NCBI RefSeq assembly: GCF_963378095.1
Contig: NZ_OY726397.1
Coordinates: 2,666,001 to 2,730,000 of the forward strand
Direction of reading: 5' to 3'
Source: Mycolicibacterium sp. MU0053
GTDB taxonomy: Bacteria > Actinomycetota > Actinomycetes > Mycobacteriales > Mycobacteriaceae
DNA length: 64,000 nt
Every line of letters begins with the position of its first letter. The first letter of the stretch is position 1. Of the stretch, positions 15,860-25,545 are shown one piece after another. The notes beneath the pieces are model-generated. The model did not search any database and was not told where the DNA came from. It saw only the letters and a list, made by a program, of their open reading frames with translations. The translations under genes were made by a program, and so were the position numbers.

Positions 15860-17347
15860 GAGGAATTGTCAATACCTGTGGATCGGCGTGTTTCAGGCGA
15901 CCTCCGTTCCGGCTTGCTGATCGCCGTCTGAGGGCGGTGTCGGTGGGGTGATTTCGGTGGGGCGTTCGAGCAGTTTGCCCTTGTGGAAGACCGCGCCGGC
16001 GCGGACCAGGGCGACCAGGTGTGGTGCGTTGACGGCACGCCAGCGGGCCGCGGCGGCGTCGATGAGCTTGTAGGCCATGGCCAGACCAGCCGCACGTGAT
16101 CCCGGCCCCTTGGTGACCTTGGTTCTCAAACGTACTGTGGCAAAGGTGCTTTCGATCGGATTTGTCGTGCGTAGGTGGATCCAGTGCTCGGCGGGATAGT
16201 GGTAGAACTCCAGTAGGGTGTCCAGATCGTCGGTGATCTTGGCGACCGCCTTGGGGTACTTGGCCCCGAAGTCGACCGTGAAGGCCTTGACCGCGACCTG
16301 GGCCTTGTCGATATCCTCGGCGTTGTAGATCTCCTTGAGCGCCGACAACGCCGACGCGTGCGCTGATTTCGGCAGGGCGGCAAGCACATTGGCTTGCTTA
16401 TGAAACCAGCACCGCTGTTCTTTGGTGGCCGGGAACACCTCGCGTACCGCTTTCCAGAAGCCGAGTGCGCCATCGCCGACGGCGAGCACGGGTGCGGTCA
16501 TGCCGCGTCGTTTACAGTCGCGCAGCAGATCAGCCCACGACTCGGTCGATTCCCGGTAGCCGTCGGTGATCGCCACGAGCTCTTTGCGGCCGTCCGCGCG
16601 CACGCCGAGCATCACCAGCAGACACAGCTTTTCCTGGTCCAGGCGGACCTTGAGGTGGATGCCGTCGACCCACAGGTAGACGTAATCGGTGCCCGACAGG
16701 TCCCGGGCGGCAAACGCGCGGGCCTCGTCCTGCCACTGGCTGGTCAGCCGGGTGATCGTGGTGGCCGAGAGCCCGGCACCCGAGCCCAGGAACTGCTCCA
16801 GAGCGGGGGTGAAGTCGCTGGTGGACAGCCCGTGCAGGTACAGCAGCGGCAGCACTTCGCTCATCTGCGGTGACTTGCGTGCCCAGGCCGGCAGGATCGC
16901 CGAGGAGAACCGTTTCCGTTCACCGGTGTCGGGGTCGACGCGTTTGTCGTTGACTCGCGGTGCTTTCACCTCAACTGCCCCGGCTGCCGTCAGCACCTCG
17001 CGGGCCTGGTGATAGCCGTTGCGGACCACCAGCCGATGCCCCTTCTCATCGAGCTGATCGGCGAACTGGGCCACGTAGGCGGCGACCTCAGCCTTCAACG
17101 CGGCGGCCAGCATCTGACGGGCGCCGTCGCGGACGATCTCGTCCAACAACGACCGACCAGCACCGCCAGTGCTTTCGTTGGCCTCGATGGCATCGTGAAC
17201 TACGGTGAGCATGGGCGTACCTTCCCGAACCAGCGCGCCAACGCCGGCTCATGATCGGACCTTCGGATATTCAGATCATCCTCGGGAAGGTGCGCCCACT
17301 TTCACGCCCCCTCACCGAGGCTCATCCACAGGTTCTGATCATTGCTC
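15860..17347 (-). mobile_element. IS256-family insertion sequence, complete, nested in the IS1634 target repeat
   Basis: This 1488-bp element has imperfect terminal inverted repeats of about 24 bp (left 15860-15883; right 17324-17347; both contain the core CCTGTGGAT) and a 9-bp target duplication. It holds one intact leftward transposase. It lies inside only one of the two 363-bp repeats, so it arrived after the IS1634-family element. Confidence 0.93.
15893..17212 (-). CDS. IS256-family (mutator-type) transposase
   Basis: This 439-residue DDE transposase has D183 (LWVDGIHLK), D247 (AVGDGALGFW) and E354 (TTNPIESTF) as probable catalytic residues, and the CWFHK motif between them. Length and order fit full IS256 transposases, and no frameshift is seen. 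The C-terminal tail is Pro/Thr-rich. It is likely functional. Confidence 0.95.
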   Translation of the reverse strand: MLTVVHDAIEANESTGGAGRSLLDEIVRDGARQMLAAALKAEVAAYVAQFADQLDEKGHRLVVRNGYHQAREVLTAAGAVEVKAPRVNDKRVDPDTGERKRFSSAILPAWARKSPQMSEVLPLLYLHGLSTSDFTPALEQFLGSGAGLSATTITRLTSQWQDEARAFAARDLSGTDYVYLWVDGIHLKVRLDQEKLCLLVMLGVRADGRKELVAITDGYRESTESWADLLRDCKRRGMTAPVLAVGDGALGFWKAVREVFPATKEQRCWFHKQANVLAALPKSAHASALSALKEIYNAEDIDKAQVAVKAFTVDFGAKYPKAVAKITDDLDTLLEFYHYPAEHWIHLRTTNPIESTFATVRLRTKVTKGPGSRAAGLAMAYKLIDAAAARWRAVNAPHLVALVRAGAVFHKGKLLERPTEITPPTPPSDGDQQAGTEVA

Positions 17348-17421
17348 CCGAAGATTACGTCGACGCCGAGGTCGTCGGCGGCCAGGACGGCGTCGCGCCA
17401 GGTGCGGAAATCTGGCGTGCC
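17348..17421 (+). repeat. IS256 right target duplication plus remaining part of left 363-bp repeat
   Basis: Positions 17348-17356 are the second CCGAAGATT. Positions 17357-17421 are the last 65 bp of the left 363-bp repeat, identical to 19482-19546. They encode the region after the ninth or so codon of the disrupted LLM gene. Confidence 0.9.
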
Positions 17422-17527
17422 CTGAGTTTGGACACCCCGGCCTACTTTCCCGTTTGATAATTGGTTGACCTGCGGTTTCTATCGCGTGGGTGGGTGTTTT
17501 GGGGTACTAAACCGGTAGGTTCGTGCG

Positions 17528-17770
17528 GTGGCGTACGTGCGGAAGGTGCGCACCGCCTCGGGCGCGGTGGCGGTGCAGGTAGCGCGCAAAGACCAGGGCC
17601 GGGTGGTGATCCTGGCGCATTTGGGGTCGGCACACACCGACGCTGATCTGGGCATTCTGCTGGAGCAGGCCACGCAATGGTGGTCGGCGGTCAGGCAGCG
17701 CTGGATTTCGAAGTGGCCGCCCGTGCCCAATCGATGGCCGATGTGGCCGATTTCCGTGAGCAGACGTTGA
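17528..17770 (+). CDS. IS1634-family transposase, N-terminal reading frame
   Basis: This 80-residue frame begins MAYVRKVRTASGAVAVQV and carries the N-terminal domain expected for IS1634 transposases up to about residue 50 ([10 protein letters not shown]). Family-like sequence then continues in the -1 frame, which opens at 17677. Either a single-base change has broken the gene, or the two frames are joined by a -1 ribosomal shift; no obvious slippery heptamer is seen in the overlap. Confidence 0.65.
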   Translation: MAYVRKVRTASGAVAVQVARKDQGRVVILAHLGSAHTDADLGILLEQATQWWSAVRQRWISKWPPVPNRWPMWPISVSRR

Positions 17771-19164
17771 TCGCCGGGCCGCCCAAGTCGACGGTCGCGG
17801 CCCCAGTGGTGCCGCCGGGGCGCACGGTCGGGGCCAGCTCGCGTCTGCTCTACGACATCCTCGGCCACGTCTATGACTGGCTCGGGTTCGATACGGTCGG
17901 CGATGCGGTGTTCCGGGATCTGGTGATTGCACGGATCGTCGAGCCGACCAGCAAGCTCGACGCGTCGCGAGTATTGGCTGATCTCGGCGCCCAACTGGTG
18001 TCCTACAAGACCATTGACCGCCATGTCCGCAAGGTCCACGCCAGCGGACACCGCGACATCATCGCCGAGAAATGCTTCGCCTACGCCACCGACTGCGGTG
18101 GGCTGTCCCTCATCTTGTACGACGTGACCACCCTGTATTTCGAAGCTGAATCCGAGGACTCGCTGCGCAAGGTTGGGTATTCGAAGGAACGTCGAGTCGA
18201 CCCTCAAATTGTGGTCGGTCTGCTGGTGGACCGGACCGGATTCCCCTTGAAAATAGGCTGTTTCGAAGGCAACACCGCCGAAACCACCACCATCGTGCCG
18301 ATCATCACCAGCTTCCTGGACCGCCACAACCTTGAGGGCACGCCGATGGTGGTGGCCGCCGACGCGGGCATGCTGTCGCAGACCAACCTCGCAGCGCTCG
18401 ATGAGCGTGAGCTGTCGTTCATCGTCGGCTCGCGGGTCACCAAGGCGCCCGGCGATCTGGAATCACACTTCCATTGGAACGGTGATCTTTTCACCGACGG
18501 TCAGATCATCGACACAGTGACACCGCGGCACGGCAACGTCAAAGTCAACGACACCAAGTTGCGTGCCGAACCGGTCTGGAACCCCGACAGCGACACTGGT
18601 GCGTGGCGGGCGATCTGGTCGTATTCAGCCAAACGCGCGCGCCGCGACGAGAAAACCCTCGCCGCCCAAGAAGCCCGAGCACGGGCGATCGTCTCCAGCG
18701 AGAAGAAGGCCAAGACAGCACGATTCGTCAAAACCCGCGGCGACAACCGCGCGCTCGACGAGGCCAGCCTGGCCCGCGCCCAATCCCTGGTCGGACTCAA
18801 GGGCTACGTGACCAACGTGCCGATAACGCTGATGCCGGCCGCCGAGGTCATCGCGAAGTACCACGACCTCTGGCACGTCGAGAAGTCATTTCGGATGTCC
18901 AAGACCGATCTCGACGCGCGACCCATGTTCAACCGCATGCGCGATGCCATCGAGGCCCACCTGACCATCGTGTTCGCCGCACTGGCCGTCTCCCACGCCA
19001 TCCAATCCCGGACCGGACTGTCCATCGCCAAAGTCGTCAAGCACCTGCGGCCGCTGCGCTCCGCGACCATCCACATCAACGGCGCCACACAGACCTTCCC
19101 CCCAGCGATTCCCGACACCGAGCGCAAGATCCTCACTGACCTCGCCTTCAATCCTGGGTACTAA
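17677..19164 (+). CDS. IS1634-family transposase, catalytic reading frame
   Basis: This 495-residue frame contains the DDE core of IS1634/IS4-type transposases: D in [11 protein letters not shown] in [10 protein letters not shown], and E in [11 protein letters not shown] (the Y-R-K-E-like signature region). It lacks the first 50 or so residues of the family, which lie in the frame at 17528. The two frames overlap by 94 bp. If joined, the product would be about 545 residues, close to family length. Confidence 0.88.
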   Translation: MVVGGQAALDFEVAARAQSMADVADFREQTLIAGPPKSTVAAPVVPPGRTVGASSRLLYDILGHVYDWLGFDTVGDAVFRDLVIARIVEPTSKLDASRVLADLGAQLVSYKTIDRHVRKVHASGHRDIIAEKCFAYATDCGGLSLILYDVTTLYFEAESEDSLRKVGYSKERRVDPQIVVGLLVDRTGFPLKIGCFEGNTAETTTIVPIITSFLDRHNLEGTPMVVAADAGMLSQTNLAALDERELSFIVGSRVTKAPGDLESHFHWNGDLFTDGQIIDTVTPRHGNVKVNDTKLRAEPVWNPDSDTGAWRAIWSYSAKRARRDEKTLAAQEARARAIVSSEKKAKTARFVKTRGDNRALDEASLARAQSLVGLKGYVTNVPITLMPAAEVIAKYHDLWHVEKSFRMSKTDLDARPMFNRMRDAIEAHLTIVFAALAVSHAIQSRTGLSIAKVVKHLRPLRSATIHINGATQTFPPAIPDTERKILTDLAFNPGY

Positions 19165-19183
19165 GCGAAATGTCCAAACTCAG

Positions 19184-19546
19184 GTCGTAACCGTAAGTGG
19201 TGTAGTCCTTTTCGTACCACCCTGCGCCGAGACCCAGGATCAGCCGACCGCCGCTGATGTGGTCGACGGTGCGCGCCATGTCAGCGAGCAGGTCCGGGTT
19301 GCGGTAGCCGACGCCGGTGACGAGGAGTCCGATCTCGGCATGTGAGGTGATCTCGCCCCACGACGCGAGCGCGGTCCAACCCTCGAAGTTGGCGACGTCG
19401 GGCTGCTCGTCCGACAGGATTGGTTTGCCGTCGACGATGGCCTCCATCGCCGGGCTGTGGAAGTGGTCGTAGCCGAAGATTACGTCGACGCCGAGGTCGT
19501 CGGCGGCCAGGACGGCGTCGCGCCAGGTGCGGAAATCTGGCGTGCC
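19184..19546 (+). repeat. Right copy of 363-bp target duplication
   Basis: This copy is intact and, by eye, identical to the left copy (15562-15859 plus 17357-17421). Identity over 363 bp implies a recent insertion. Confidence 0.93.
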
Positions 19547-19588
19547 GCCGGGCTGGATCTGCACGGCGACGCGGACGGGACGAGTCAT
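19184..19588 (-). pseudogene. LLM-class oxidoreductase, N-terminal part (split gene)
   Basis: This is the N terminus of the LLM gene whose C terminus is at 15157. It starts at ATG 19588 ([16 protein letters not shown]) and runs to TTYGYD, then enters the IS1634 element and stops at 19148. That gives a 146-residue truncated product lacking the C-terminal half of the barrel. Such a fragment is not expected to bind F420 productively. Confidence 0.9.
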
Positions 19589-19676
19589 GATGCTCCTGAG
19601 TCCGGGAGAGGGTGACTCTTGAGCCAAGTCACCGGCCGCGGGGTTTATTCCGGCGGGCACGCCGACGTCGGGGGAC

Positions 19677-21362
19677 TCATCCCAGGATGGCGCGCGCTGC
19701 GCGCTCTGCGATCAACATGACCGGCGCGTTGGTGTTCCCGGAAGTGATGGTGGGCATCGCCGAAGCATCAACCACTCGAAGACCGGCGACGCGGTATACC
19801 CGACAGTCGGTGTCGAGTACCGTCGCGGCCACCCGCGGCAGACCGTGGGAGTCGAAGGCTCCCATCGCGCACGTGCCGACCGGATGAAAGATGGTTGTGC
19901 CGAGTTCACCGGCCGCCTGCTGTAGATCCTCATCGCTCACCAGTTGGGTGCCGGGAAGCAACTCTTCGGGGCCGTAGCGGGCCAGGGGCTGCGCCGCCAT
20001 GATCTGCCGGGTCATCCGGAGGCCGCGCAGGGCGGTCTGACGATCGGCGTCGGTGGACAGGTAGTTGCAGGAGATCTTCGGGTTGGTCAGCGGATCTGCA
20101 CTGGCCATGCGCACATGGCCCCGCGAGCTGGGTCGCAGATTGCAGACCGAGGGAGTGATGGCTCCAAAAGGGTGCAGCGGTTCGCCGAACTTGGCCAACG
20201 ACAAGGGCTGCACATGCCACTCCAAATCTGGACTGCTCAGCGCGGGATCGCTTTTGGCGAAAGCGCCCAGCGTGGAGGGCGGCATGGTCATGGGTCCCGA
20301 GCGCAGCAACAAGTACTGAAGTCCCATGCCGCCACGGGTGATCCAATTGCGGTACAGCGTGTTGACGGTCTGCACGCCCCGCACCCGGTAGATCGTTCGC
20401 AGCTGTAGGTGGTCCTGGAGGTTTTCACCGACTCCCGGTAGATCGACGGCCACCGGAACTTGATGCTCGGTGAGCAGCCCGCCCGGGCCCAGACCCGAAA
20501 CCTGCAGCAGATGCGGCGACCCGATCGCACCGGCGCTCAGGATCACCTCGCTACGGGCTGCGACGTCGATGATCTGGCCGTCTTTGCGCAGCCGCACACC
20601 GGTGGCGCGGTGCTGTGCGGTGGTCCACGCGCCGCGACGCTGATCCGCGCGGACCTGGTCATCCATCAGGAGGCGCAAGGCCTGAGTGTCGGTGTAAATG
20701 GTGAGGTTTGGCCGGTGGGCGACGGGATGCAGGAAGGCGTCGGCCATCGAGCAGCGACGGCCACGCCGTTGGTTGACATGAAAGTAGGCACTGCCGGAGT
20801 TGTCTCCCCGGTTGAACTCATCGATCGGGGCAATGCCCACCTCGGCAGCGGCGGCCTGCCAGGCGTCCAGGATCTTCCAACGCACCCGCGGTCGCGTCAC
20901 GGGGATCTCACCGCCGACGCCGTGCCAATCGTCGGCGCCGCCGAAGTAGTCCTCCAACTTCTTGTAGATCGCCAGTGTCTCGCCGGTAGCGTCCGGTCCG
21001 CCCCAACGCCAGCGATCGTCACCGGTGGCCTGGGCCCACAGGTCGTAATCGGAGGCCTGTCCGCGCATATGGATCATGGCGTTGATCGACGAGGAGCCGC
21101 CGATCACGCGGCCCCGCGCGTAGTGAATGCTGCGGCCGGCCAGACCTGGATCAGCCTCGGTCGTGAAGCACCAGTCGGTGCGGGGGTTGGCAATGGTGTA
21201 CAGGTAGCCGACCGGCACTTTGATCCAGAACCAGTTGTCGTTGCCACCGGCCTCAACCAGAAGCACCCGATGATCGGGGTTGGCGCTGAGCCGGTTGGCG
21301 AGCAGACAGCCTGCACTGCCGGCTCCCACGACGATGAAGTCGAATTCGGCCACAGGGCTCAT
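19677..21362 (-). CDS. GMC-family FAD-dependent oxidoreductase
   Basis: This 561-residue protein starts at ATG 21362 (MSPVAEFDF). The FAD-binding [17 protein letters not shown] is at the N terminus. [18 protein letters not shown] and the catalytic-His segment [10 protein letters not shown] near the C terminus match the choline-dehydrogenase/alcohol-oxidase GMC family. It probably oxidises an alcohol; the substrate is unknown. An in-frame extension of 47 codons upstream overlaps the next gene's 3' region and is not used. Confidence 0.9.
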   Translation of the reverse strand: MSPVAEFDFIVVGAGSAGCLLANRLSANPDHRVLLVEAGGNDNWFWIKVPVGYLYTIANPRTDWCFTTEADPGLAGRSIHYARGRVIGGSSSINAMIHMRGQASDYDLWAQATGDDRWRWGGPDATGETLAIYKKLEDYFGGADDWHGVGGEIPVTRPRVRWKILDAWQAAAAEVGIAPIDEFNRGDNSGSAYFHVNQRRGRRCSMADAFLHPVAHRPNLTIYTDTQALRLLMDDQVRADQRRGAWTTAQHRATGVRLRKDGQIIDVAARSEVILSAGAIGSPHLLQVSGLGPGGLLTEHQVPVAVDLPGVGENLQDHLQLRTIYRVRGVQTVNTLYRNWITRGGMGLQYLLLRSGPMTMPPSTLGAFAKSDPALSSPDLEWHVQPLSLAKFGEPLHPFGAITPSVCNLRPSSRGHVRMASADPLTNPKISCNYLSTDADRQTALRGLRMTRQIMAAQPLARYGPEELLPGTQLVSDEDLQQAAGELGTTIFHPVGTCAMGAFDSHGLPRVAATVLDTDCRVYRVAGLRVVDASAMPTITSGNTNAPVMLIAERAARAILG

Positions 21363-21405
21363 TTCTGGCACCGTACCGCCATTGCCGAGTGCCTGGAGCG
21401 TTCCG

Positions 21406-22416
21406 CTACGAGGTGCGCGGGGGAGTCGAAACAGTTTCGCCCACCACATCGATCGCGACCTTGCCACGGAGTGCGTACGACCGCCGGTTCTCCAAGAGCT
21501 CATGGGCTTCGCCCATCCGAGCGAGCGGAAGAGTCGCGCCGATGACCGGCTTCACGAGACCGCGCTCGACCAGCGTGGTGAGCGCGTCCAGCTTTCCTCG
21601 GTTCTGTCGCGTGAAGACGAAATGATACGCGGCGTTGCGGCCCCACGCCTCGATGAGGTTCTGTGGCTGCGCGATATCGACGATGCTGGCGACGCGTCCG
21701 AAGTCGGTGAGCGTCAGCGGGCTTCGGGTGAGCGTGTCGCCACCGATCGTGTCGAAGACGACGTCGACCCCCTTGCCTCGCGTCATCTCGGCTACGGCAT
21801 CGACGTAGTCCATCGAAGTGAAGTCGATCGCCGCATCCGCTCCGAGAGAACGCACGAACTCATGGTCGTCGGCTTTCGCGGTGGTGATCACTCGGGCACC
21901 GATCGCCTTCGCGACTTGGATCGCGATCGTGCCGACACCGCCCGCGCCGCCATGGATGAGGATCGTTTCTCCCACAGCGAGCTGGGCTCGGGTCACCAGG
22001 GACTCCCAGACCGTTCCGCCGACGAGAGTCAGACTCGCAGCCTCCAGGTGACTGAGGTTCTCCGGCTTCCGGCCGACGAGGTCGACGTCGGCGACGTGCT
22101 GCTCGGCGTAGGAGCCGGGACCGCCGAAGATCCGGGGCGTGTAGTACACCGCATCACCGACGCGGAACTCGGTCACCTCCGATCCGACTTCCTCGATCAC
22201 GCCGGAGATGTCGTGCCCGATGATCGCCGGGAGCGGTACATGATCCGCATAGTCTCCGCGACGGATCTGATAATCGAGCGGGTTGATGGCGGTCGCATGG
22301 ACGCGCACCCGTACCTGGCGGGGTCCGACTTGCGGTACGGAGACGTCGTCGCGCAACTCGAAAGCATCGGTCCCTCCGAAACGGGCGAGGACAACGGCCT
22401 TCATCGGATCAGTCAT
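21406..22416 (-). CDS. Zinc-free MDR-type NADPH:quinone oxidoreductase
   Basis: This 336-residue medium-chain reductase has an N-terminal GroES-like domain ([27 protein letters not shown]) and a Rossmann domain with [18 protein letters not shown]. It has no Cys/His catalytic-zinc set, so it is placed with the quinone oxidoreductase branch. It is 43 bp upstream of the GMC gene on the same strand and probably shares its transcript. The role may be quinone or enone reduction. Confidence 0.88.
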   Translation of the reverse strand: MTDPMKAVVLARFGGTDAFELRDDVSVPQVGPRQVRVRVHATAINPLDYQIRRGDYADHVPLPAIIGHDISGVIEEVGSEVTEFRVGDAVYYTPRIFGGPGSYAEQHVADVDLVGRKPENLSHLEAASLTLVGGTVWESLVTRAQLAVGETILIHGGAGGVGTIAIQVAKAIGARVITTAKADDHEFVRSLGADAAIDFTSMDYVDAVAEMTRGKGVDVVFDTIGGDTLTRSPLTLTDFGRVASIVDIAQPQNLIEAWGRNAAYHFVFTRQNRGKLDALTTLVERGLVKPVIGATLPLARMGEAHELLENRRSYALRGKVAIDVVGETVSTPPRTS

Positions 22417-22755
22417 ATGCGTTCCTCACCGTGGTTTCGGATGCGCGACGGGAGCGGCGCGGTTCCGAATGTAGCGTTTTCGACGCTCAGGTAATTCCAT
22501 CGGTCTTGCCCGAAACGATCCGAATGCCTGCAGCAGCGATGTGAAAACTGCGCTCACGTAGTCGTCCGGCAGCGGTCCGGACGAGGCTCGCAGAACCTCT
22601 ACGAAGGGCCGGAGCGACTACTCGTCGACGAAATCGCCGAAGGCTTACGTGCGCTGATCGAGACGGATAAAGCGTAGGCCCCAGCGTGCTTTGTGGGCAG
22701 GGAGTCGCCGGAGGCCGCAAACCATCCGGTGTTCACGCCCTCCGTGTCGTCACTT
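22417..22755. other. Intergenic region with a possible TetR relic
   Basis: No intact gene is seen. On the plus strand, 22587-22677 reads NLYEGPERLLVDEIAEGLRA, then ends TDKA-stop, resembling the C terminus of a TetR regulator. It has no HTH upstream in frame, so it is at most a relic. Confidence 0.3.
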
Positions 22756-22995
22756 TCACCCGGCGCTGCTGACGATCGCGATAACCAGCCCGCCCAGGGT
22801 CAGCACCCCGACCATCACCGCGGCGGCGATCGCCCGGCCCCGGCGGTGCCGGCGTGCGTCGTAGATCGCCACCGCGATGCCGGCCAAGAGCAACGCTGAA
22901 TAGGCCGCCAACCCCACCGTCAGCGCCGCCGTGGACGCGGCGCTTGCCAAGGTCACGTTCTGCACGCCGTGAGCGTACGGCGCGACCGGAAGCAT
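22756..22995 (-). CDS. Small two-helix membrane protein
   Basis: This 79-residue hypothetical protein starts at ATG 22995. It has two hydrophobic helices (about residues 16-40 and 53-76) separated by a basic loop (YDARRHRRGRAI). This hairpin topology is clear, but no family was recognised. A GTG a few codons downstream is an alternative start. Repeat copy 1 lies 38 bp upstream. Confidence 0.5.
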   Translation of the reverse strand: MLPVAPYAHGVQNVTLASAASTAALTVGLAAYSALLLAGIAVAIYDARRHRRGRAIAAAVMVGVLTLGGLVIAIVSSAG

Positions 22996-23032
22996 CGTGC
23001 CGCCGGTCAGTTCGGACCGGTCATCGCCACGC

Positions 23033-23069
23033 CACTGGTAACGCTGCATATTCGATCTCGCCGTATTCC
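23033..23069 (+). repeat. Dispersed accessory repeat, copy 1
   Basis: A variant copy beginning CACTGGTAACGCTGCATATT, followed by the second sub-unit ending CGCCGTATTCC. It lies between the small membrane protein and the YaeQ gene. Confidence 0.6.
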
Positions 23070-23264
23070 TTCCCGCCGCGCAGCAGCGCATCGGGAACGC
23101 GTGGCAAGGCCCGTGCGCGGCTCCGAAGCAAGTTTGTTCGCTCACGCGTGCGGTCGGCGTGGTGCGTCGGTGTTCCCTCGATGCGGCCGGACGCCCGCCC
23201 CGACAACGATGACGTCAGCGTCCATGGCGCTAACGCTATCGACTAGCACCTCGGGCTCGGACGT

Positions 23265-23816
23265 TCACAGCAATGGCTCGGGCGTGAAGGTGACGTCGAC
23301 ACCGCCCACGGTCATCGTCACCTGACCTTCCATCACCATCACCTGCGCCGCGACTCGTCGATCGACAGTCTGAGCCAGCTGCTGCACCGGCTCATGCGGT
23401 ATCTGCACCACAGACAGGTTCGGTAGCCCGGCCACTTTGGGGCCGACGGTGTGCCACCAGGTGTTCACTCCGGCGGCGAAGGGGAACAGCACCACCTGGT
23501 CGGCCTGGCTGGCTGCCTTGCCCAAGGCGCGTCCATCGGGCTGGCCAACGTTGATCCACTCGAGGATCCGGCCCGTATAGTCCGCGAGCCGCAAGTCCGG
23601 TACGCCAGGGGCGGAGAGCCCCGCCCCGAACGCCAACTCACCGTCGACGTCGCTGAGCCGGTGTGCGCGCAGCCCAAACGCCAACAACCGCACCACCATC
23701 CGCTCATCGGTCTCACTGGGATGACGGGCCACGGTCAGCGTGTGATCGGCGTAGTAACCGTGATCGATATCGGAGACGCCAAGCTCGACTTTGAACACTG
23801 TTGCAGAAAGAGCCAC
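23265..23816 (-). CDS. YaeQ family protein
   Basis: This 183-residue protein matches the YaeQ family over its full length. It starts MALSATVFKVELGVSDIDHG, and HPSETDERMVVRLLAFGLRA and LEWINVGQPDGRAL are conserved. YaeQ has a PD-(D/E)XK-nuclease-like fold, but its cellular activity is not settled. It stands alone on its strand, with 330 bp of non-coding DNA upstream. Confidence 0.9.
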   Translation of the reverse strand: MALSATVFKVELGVSDIDHGYYADHTLTVARHPSETDERMVVRLLAFGLRAHRLSDVDGELAFGAGLSAPGVPDLRLADYTGRILEWINVGQPDGRALGKAASQADQVVLFPFAAGVNTWWHTVGPKVAGLPNLSVVQIPHEPVQQLAQTVDRRVAAQVMVMEGQVTMTVGGVDVTFTPEPLL

Positions 23817-24145
23817 ATCCTATTGTCTACCCAGGTGGTGTGCCCCGAGCAGTCAGGCCGCTTGGAGTGATCAGGCCGCGGCGCTAGTCTTCGGATCGAG
23901 TCGCGCCCGATAGACCCCTGGCACACACCATGCAGCAACGCCAGGTCAACCCCGTGGAGGACGGTCCGGCGCGGCCCCGGCTTGGGTGCCGCCGTTGACG
24001 CTGTACTGATGGCATTCCTCGGCCTTGCTCGATGAATGAATGTGAGGAGGCCCTCCAGGCCTACGCGCAACCCGCTACGGCAGGGTCGCGTAGATTCTTT
24101 CAGAACAATCTGAGCACCCCAACGCAGCATTCAACGAAGGCCATT
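23817..24145. other. 329-bp intergenic region
   Basis: This lies between the divergent YaeQ and DUF3297 genes. It presumably holds both promoters, but I could not pick a clear one. No small gene is supported. Confidence 0.4.
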
Positions 24146-24403
24146 ATGTCCGAGGATCAGAACACAGACGTTCCACCGAATCACCTCTCCATCGATCCGC
24201 GCAGCGCTTTCTATAGCGAAGAGGTGCTTCGCCGCGATGTGGGGATTCGCTTCAATGGCGCAGAAAAATCCAATGTTCACGAATACAACGTGGCCGAGGG
24301 TTGGGTGCGCGTTGAAGTGCCTACCGCGAAGGATCGCCACGGGAACCCTATGGTCGTCAAACTCAGTGGCACGGTTGAACCTTATTTCCGCGGAGCGGAA
24401 TAG
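24146..24403 (+). CDS. DUF3297 family protein
   Basis: This 85-residue protein starts at ATG 24146 (MSEDQNTDVPPNHLSIDPRS). It matches DUF3297 across its length (FYSEEVLRRDVGIRFNG, then a beta-rich half ending VEPYFR). The function is unknown. An in-frame start 114 bp upstream would add residues not seen in the family. Confidence 0.82.
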   Translation: MSEDQNTDVPPNHLSIDPRSAFYSEEVLRRDVGIRFNGAEKSNVHEYNVAEGWVRVEVPTAKDRHGNPMVVKLSGTVEPYFRGAE

Positions 24404-24883
24404 CGGACGCCCAGCAGCTACAACGAGTAGGCCGTTCTGACACCTGCGGACCGTCGATTGGCGACGGCCCTTGATGCCGCGCAGGTCGTCGAAGAACTCT
24501 TCGACGATGGCCGGTGCCCACGACCAGGGGTACTCGTATCTTACTGGTAACCCGCCATATTCGATTCCGCCGTAGTGCGACGGGATGTGGCGGGTTCGCG
24601 CCTCGTTCGGCGAGCGATGGGCGTTCGCGATCTGTCGAGCCGTGCGATGCCTCGAATTTTCATGGCAGTGCCGAAAATGCTTCGCTTTGAGGTTTGCTAC
24701 GGGGCTCCGTCTCCGGCCTCGTGCTTGTATTGGCACCTGCACGGGCGGCGTAGGCACGTGGCATGGCCCAACCCCAACGTCCTCGCTTAGGCGGACCGTG
24801 GAAGAGGTGTTGCGACTCACTGAGCCCATGGCTGGGCGAACGTCAGATGCGCAGTGCGCCAAGCCAATAGGGTCAACGGCTCT
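24404..24883. other. Gene-poor tract with a possible integrase relic
   Basis: No intact gene is seen. On the minus strand, about 24440-24545 reads YPWSWAPAIVEEFFDDL then a Thr/Val/Arg-rich helix, like the N-terminal core-binding domain of a tyrosine recombinase. There is no catalytic domain. Repeat copy 2 abuts this relic. Confidence 0.3.
24541..24574 (+). repeat. Dispersed accessory repeat, copy 2
   Basis: TTACTGGTAACCCGCCATAT followed by TCGATTCCGCCGTA. The near-palindrome TTACTGGTAA heads the copy, and the second 15-bp sub-unit is cut short. Confidence 0.75.
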
Positions 24884-25260
24884 TCATAGCGGCCAGCCCG
24901 CGGCCCGCCGGATCGCCGCCTCGTTCGCATGCGCGTACATCTCGAAGAACCGCGACGTCGTGCCCGCAGGTAGCAGCACCGATGCGGCGACGAGGTCCCA
25001 CGCTAAATCCCGCGGCGAACATGTCACCGAAGTCGACGATGCCTGAGAGTGTTCCGTCCGAGACGACGACGTTCGCGGGATGAAGGTTGCCGTGGGCCCA
25101 TGCCGGCGGGCCCTCCCACGCCTGGGCCGCAACGGCGTCGTCCCAGACGGCCAGGATGTCGGCAGCGATGTTGCGGGGGTGACGGACTGGAAGAAGTTCT
25201 GGAAGCCGGGACCGTGGCGGGAGGTGGGCGATCCTCGGGTCGCCGCTGTGTGCGATACCT
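24884..25260 (-). pseudogene. Aminoglycoside-phosphotransferase-like relic
   Basis: This is the C-terminal part of an APH-type kinase. It includes a Brenner-like HGNLHPANVVVSD catalytic loop (Asn in place of the usual Asp after HG) and GIVDFGDM, the Mg-binding Asp. The frame then shifts, and the rest (LAWDLVAASVLLPAG, ending GWPL) is in a second frame. The N-terminal nucleotide-binding half is absent. It is not functional. Confidence 0.7.
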
Positions 25261-25311
25261 CGCTCAATGCGGATCCAGCAATCGTCTTACAAAACGTCGT
25301 ACACTGTTGCT

Positions 25312-25545
25312 ATGGCTGACACTATTACCTTCCGGCCGGACGATGACACATCGAAGGCGCTGGAGGTCCTAACCAGAGATGGCACGGCTGTGTCCGTAGC
25401 CGTTCGATCTGCTCTTATCGAAGCCGCACGACGGAAGGCTAGCGCGTCAATTCGAGTCGAGGCAGGAAGGCTTGCTGACGATGAATCCGATCGCGCTGAG
25501 GCCATGCAGGTCCTGCGCGATATGGAGACGCTGCGTGCGTGGTGA
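25312..25545 (+). CDS. Antitoxin of MazEF-type module
   Basis: This 77-residue acidic protein starts at ATG 25312 (MADTITFRPDDDTSKALEVL). The N-terminal strand and two helices (TAVSVAVRSALIEAARR) form a probable ribbon-helix-helix DNA-binding domain. The tail binds the toxin. Its 3' end overlaps the toxin start by 11 bp, which is standard for coupled toxin-antitoxin pairs. The pair likely represses its own promoter. Confidence 0.78.
   Translation: MADTITFRPDDDTSKALEVLTRDGTAVSVAVRSALIEAARRKASASIRVEAGRLADDESDRAEAMQVLRDMETLRAW

Larger units (their letters stand above)
17422..19183 (+). mobile_element. IS1634-family insertion sequence with very long target duplication
   Basis: This 1762-bp element has perfect 13-bp terminal inverted repeats (CTGAGTTTGGACA at 17422-17434 and its complement at 19171-19183). 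It is flanked by 363-bp direct repeats (left copy 15562-17421, split by IS256; right copy 19184-19546). Long variable target duplications are a known property of IS1634 and of its mycobacterial relative IS1549. The repeats lie within an LLM oxidoreductase gene. Confidence 0.92.

Noticed and set aside
19148..19183. C-terminal extension of the LLM fragment into the IS1634 element
   Set aside because: It is read-through into IS terminal sequence to the next stop, not part of the gene.
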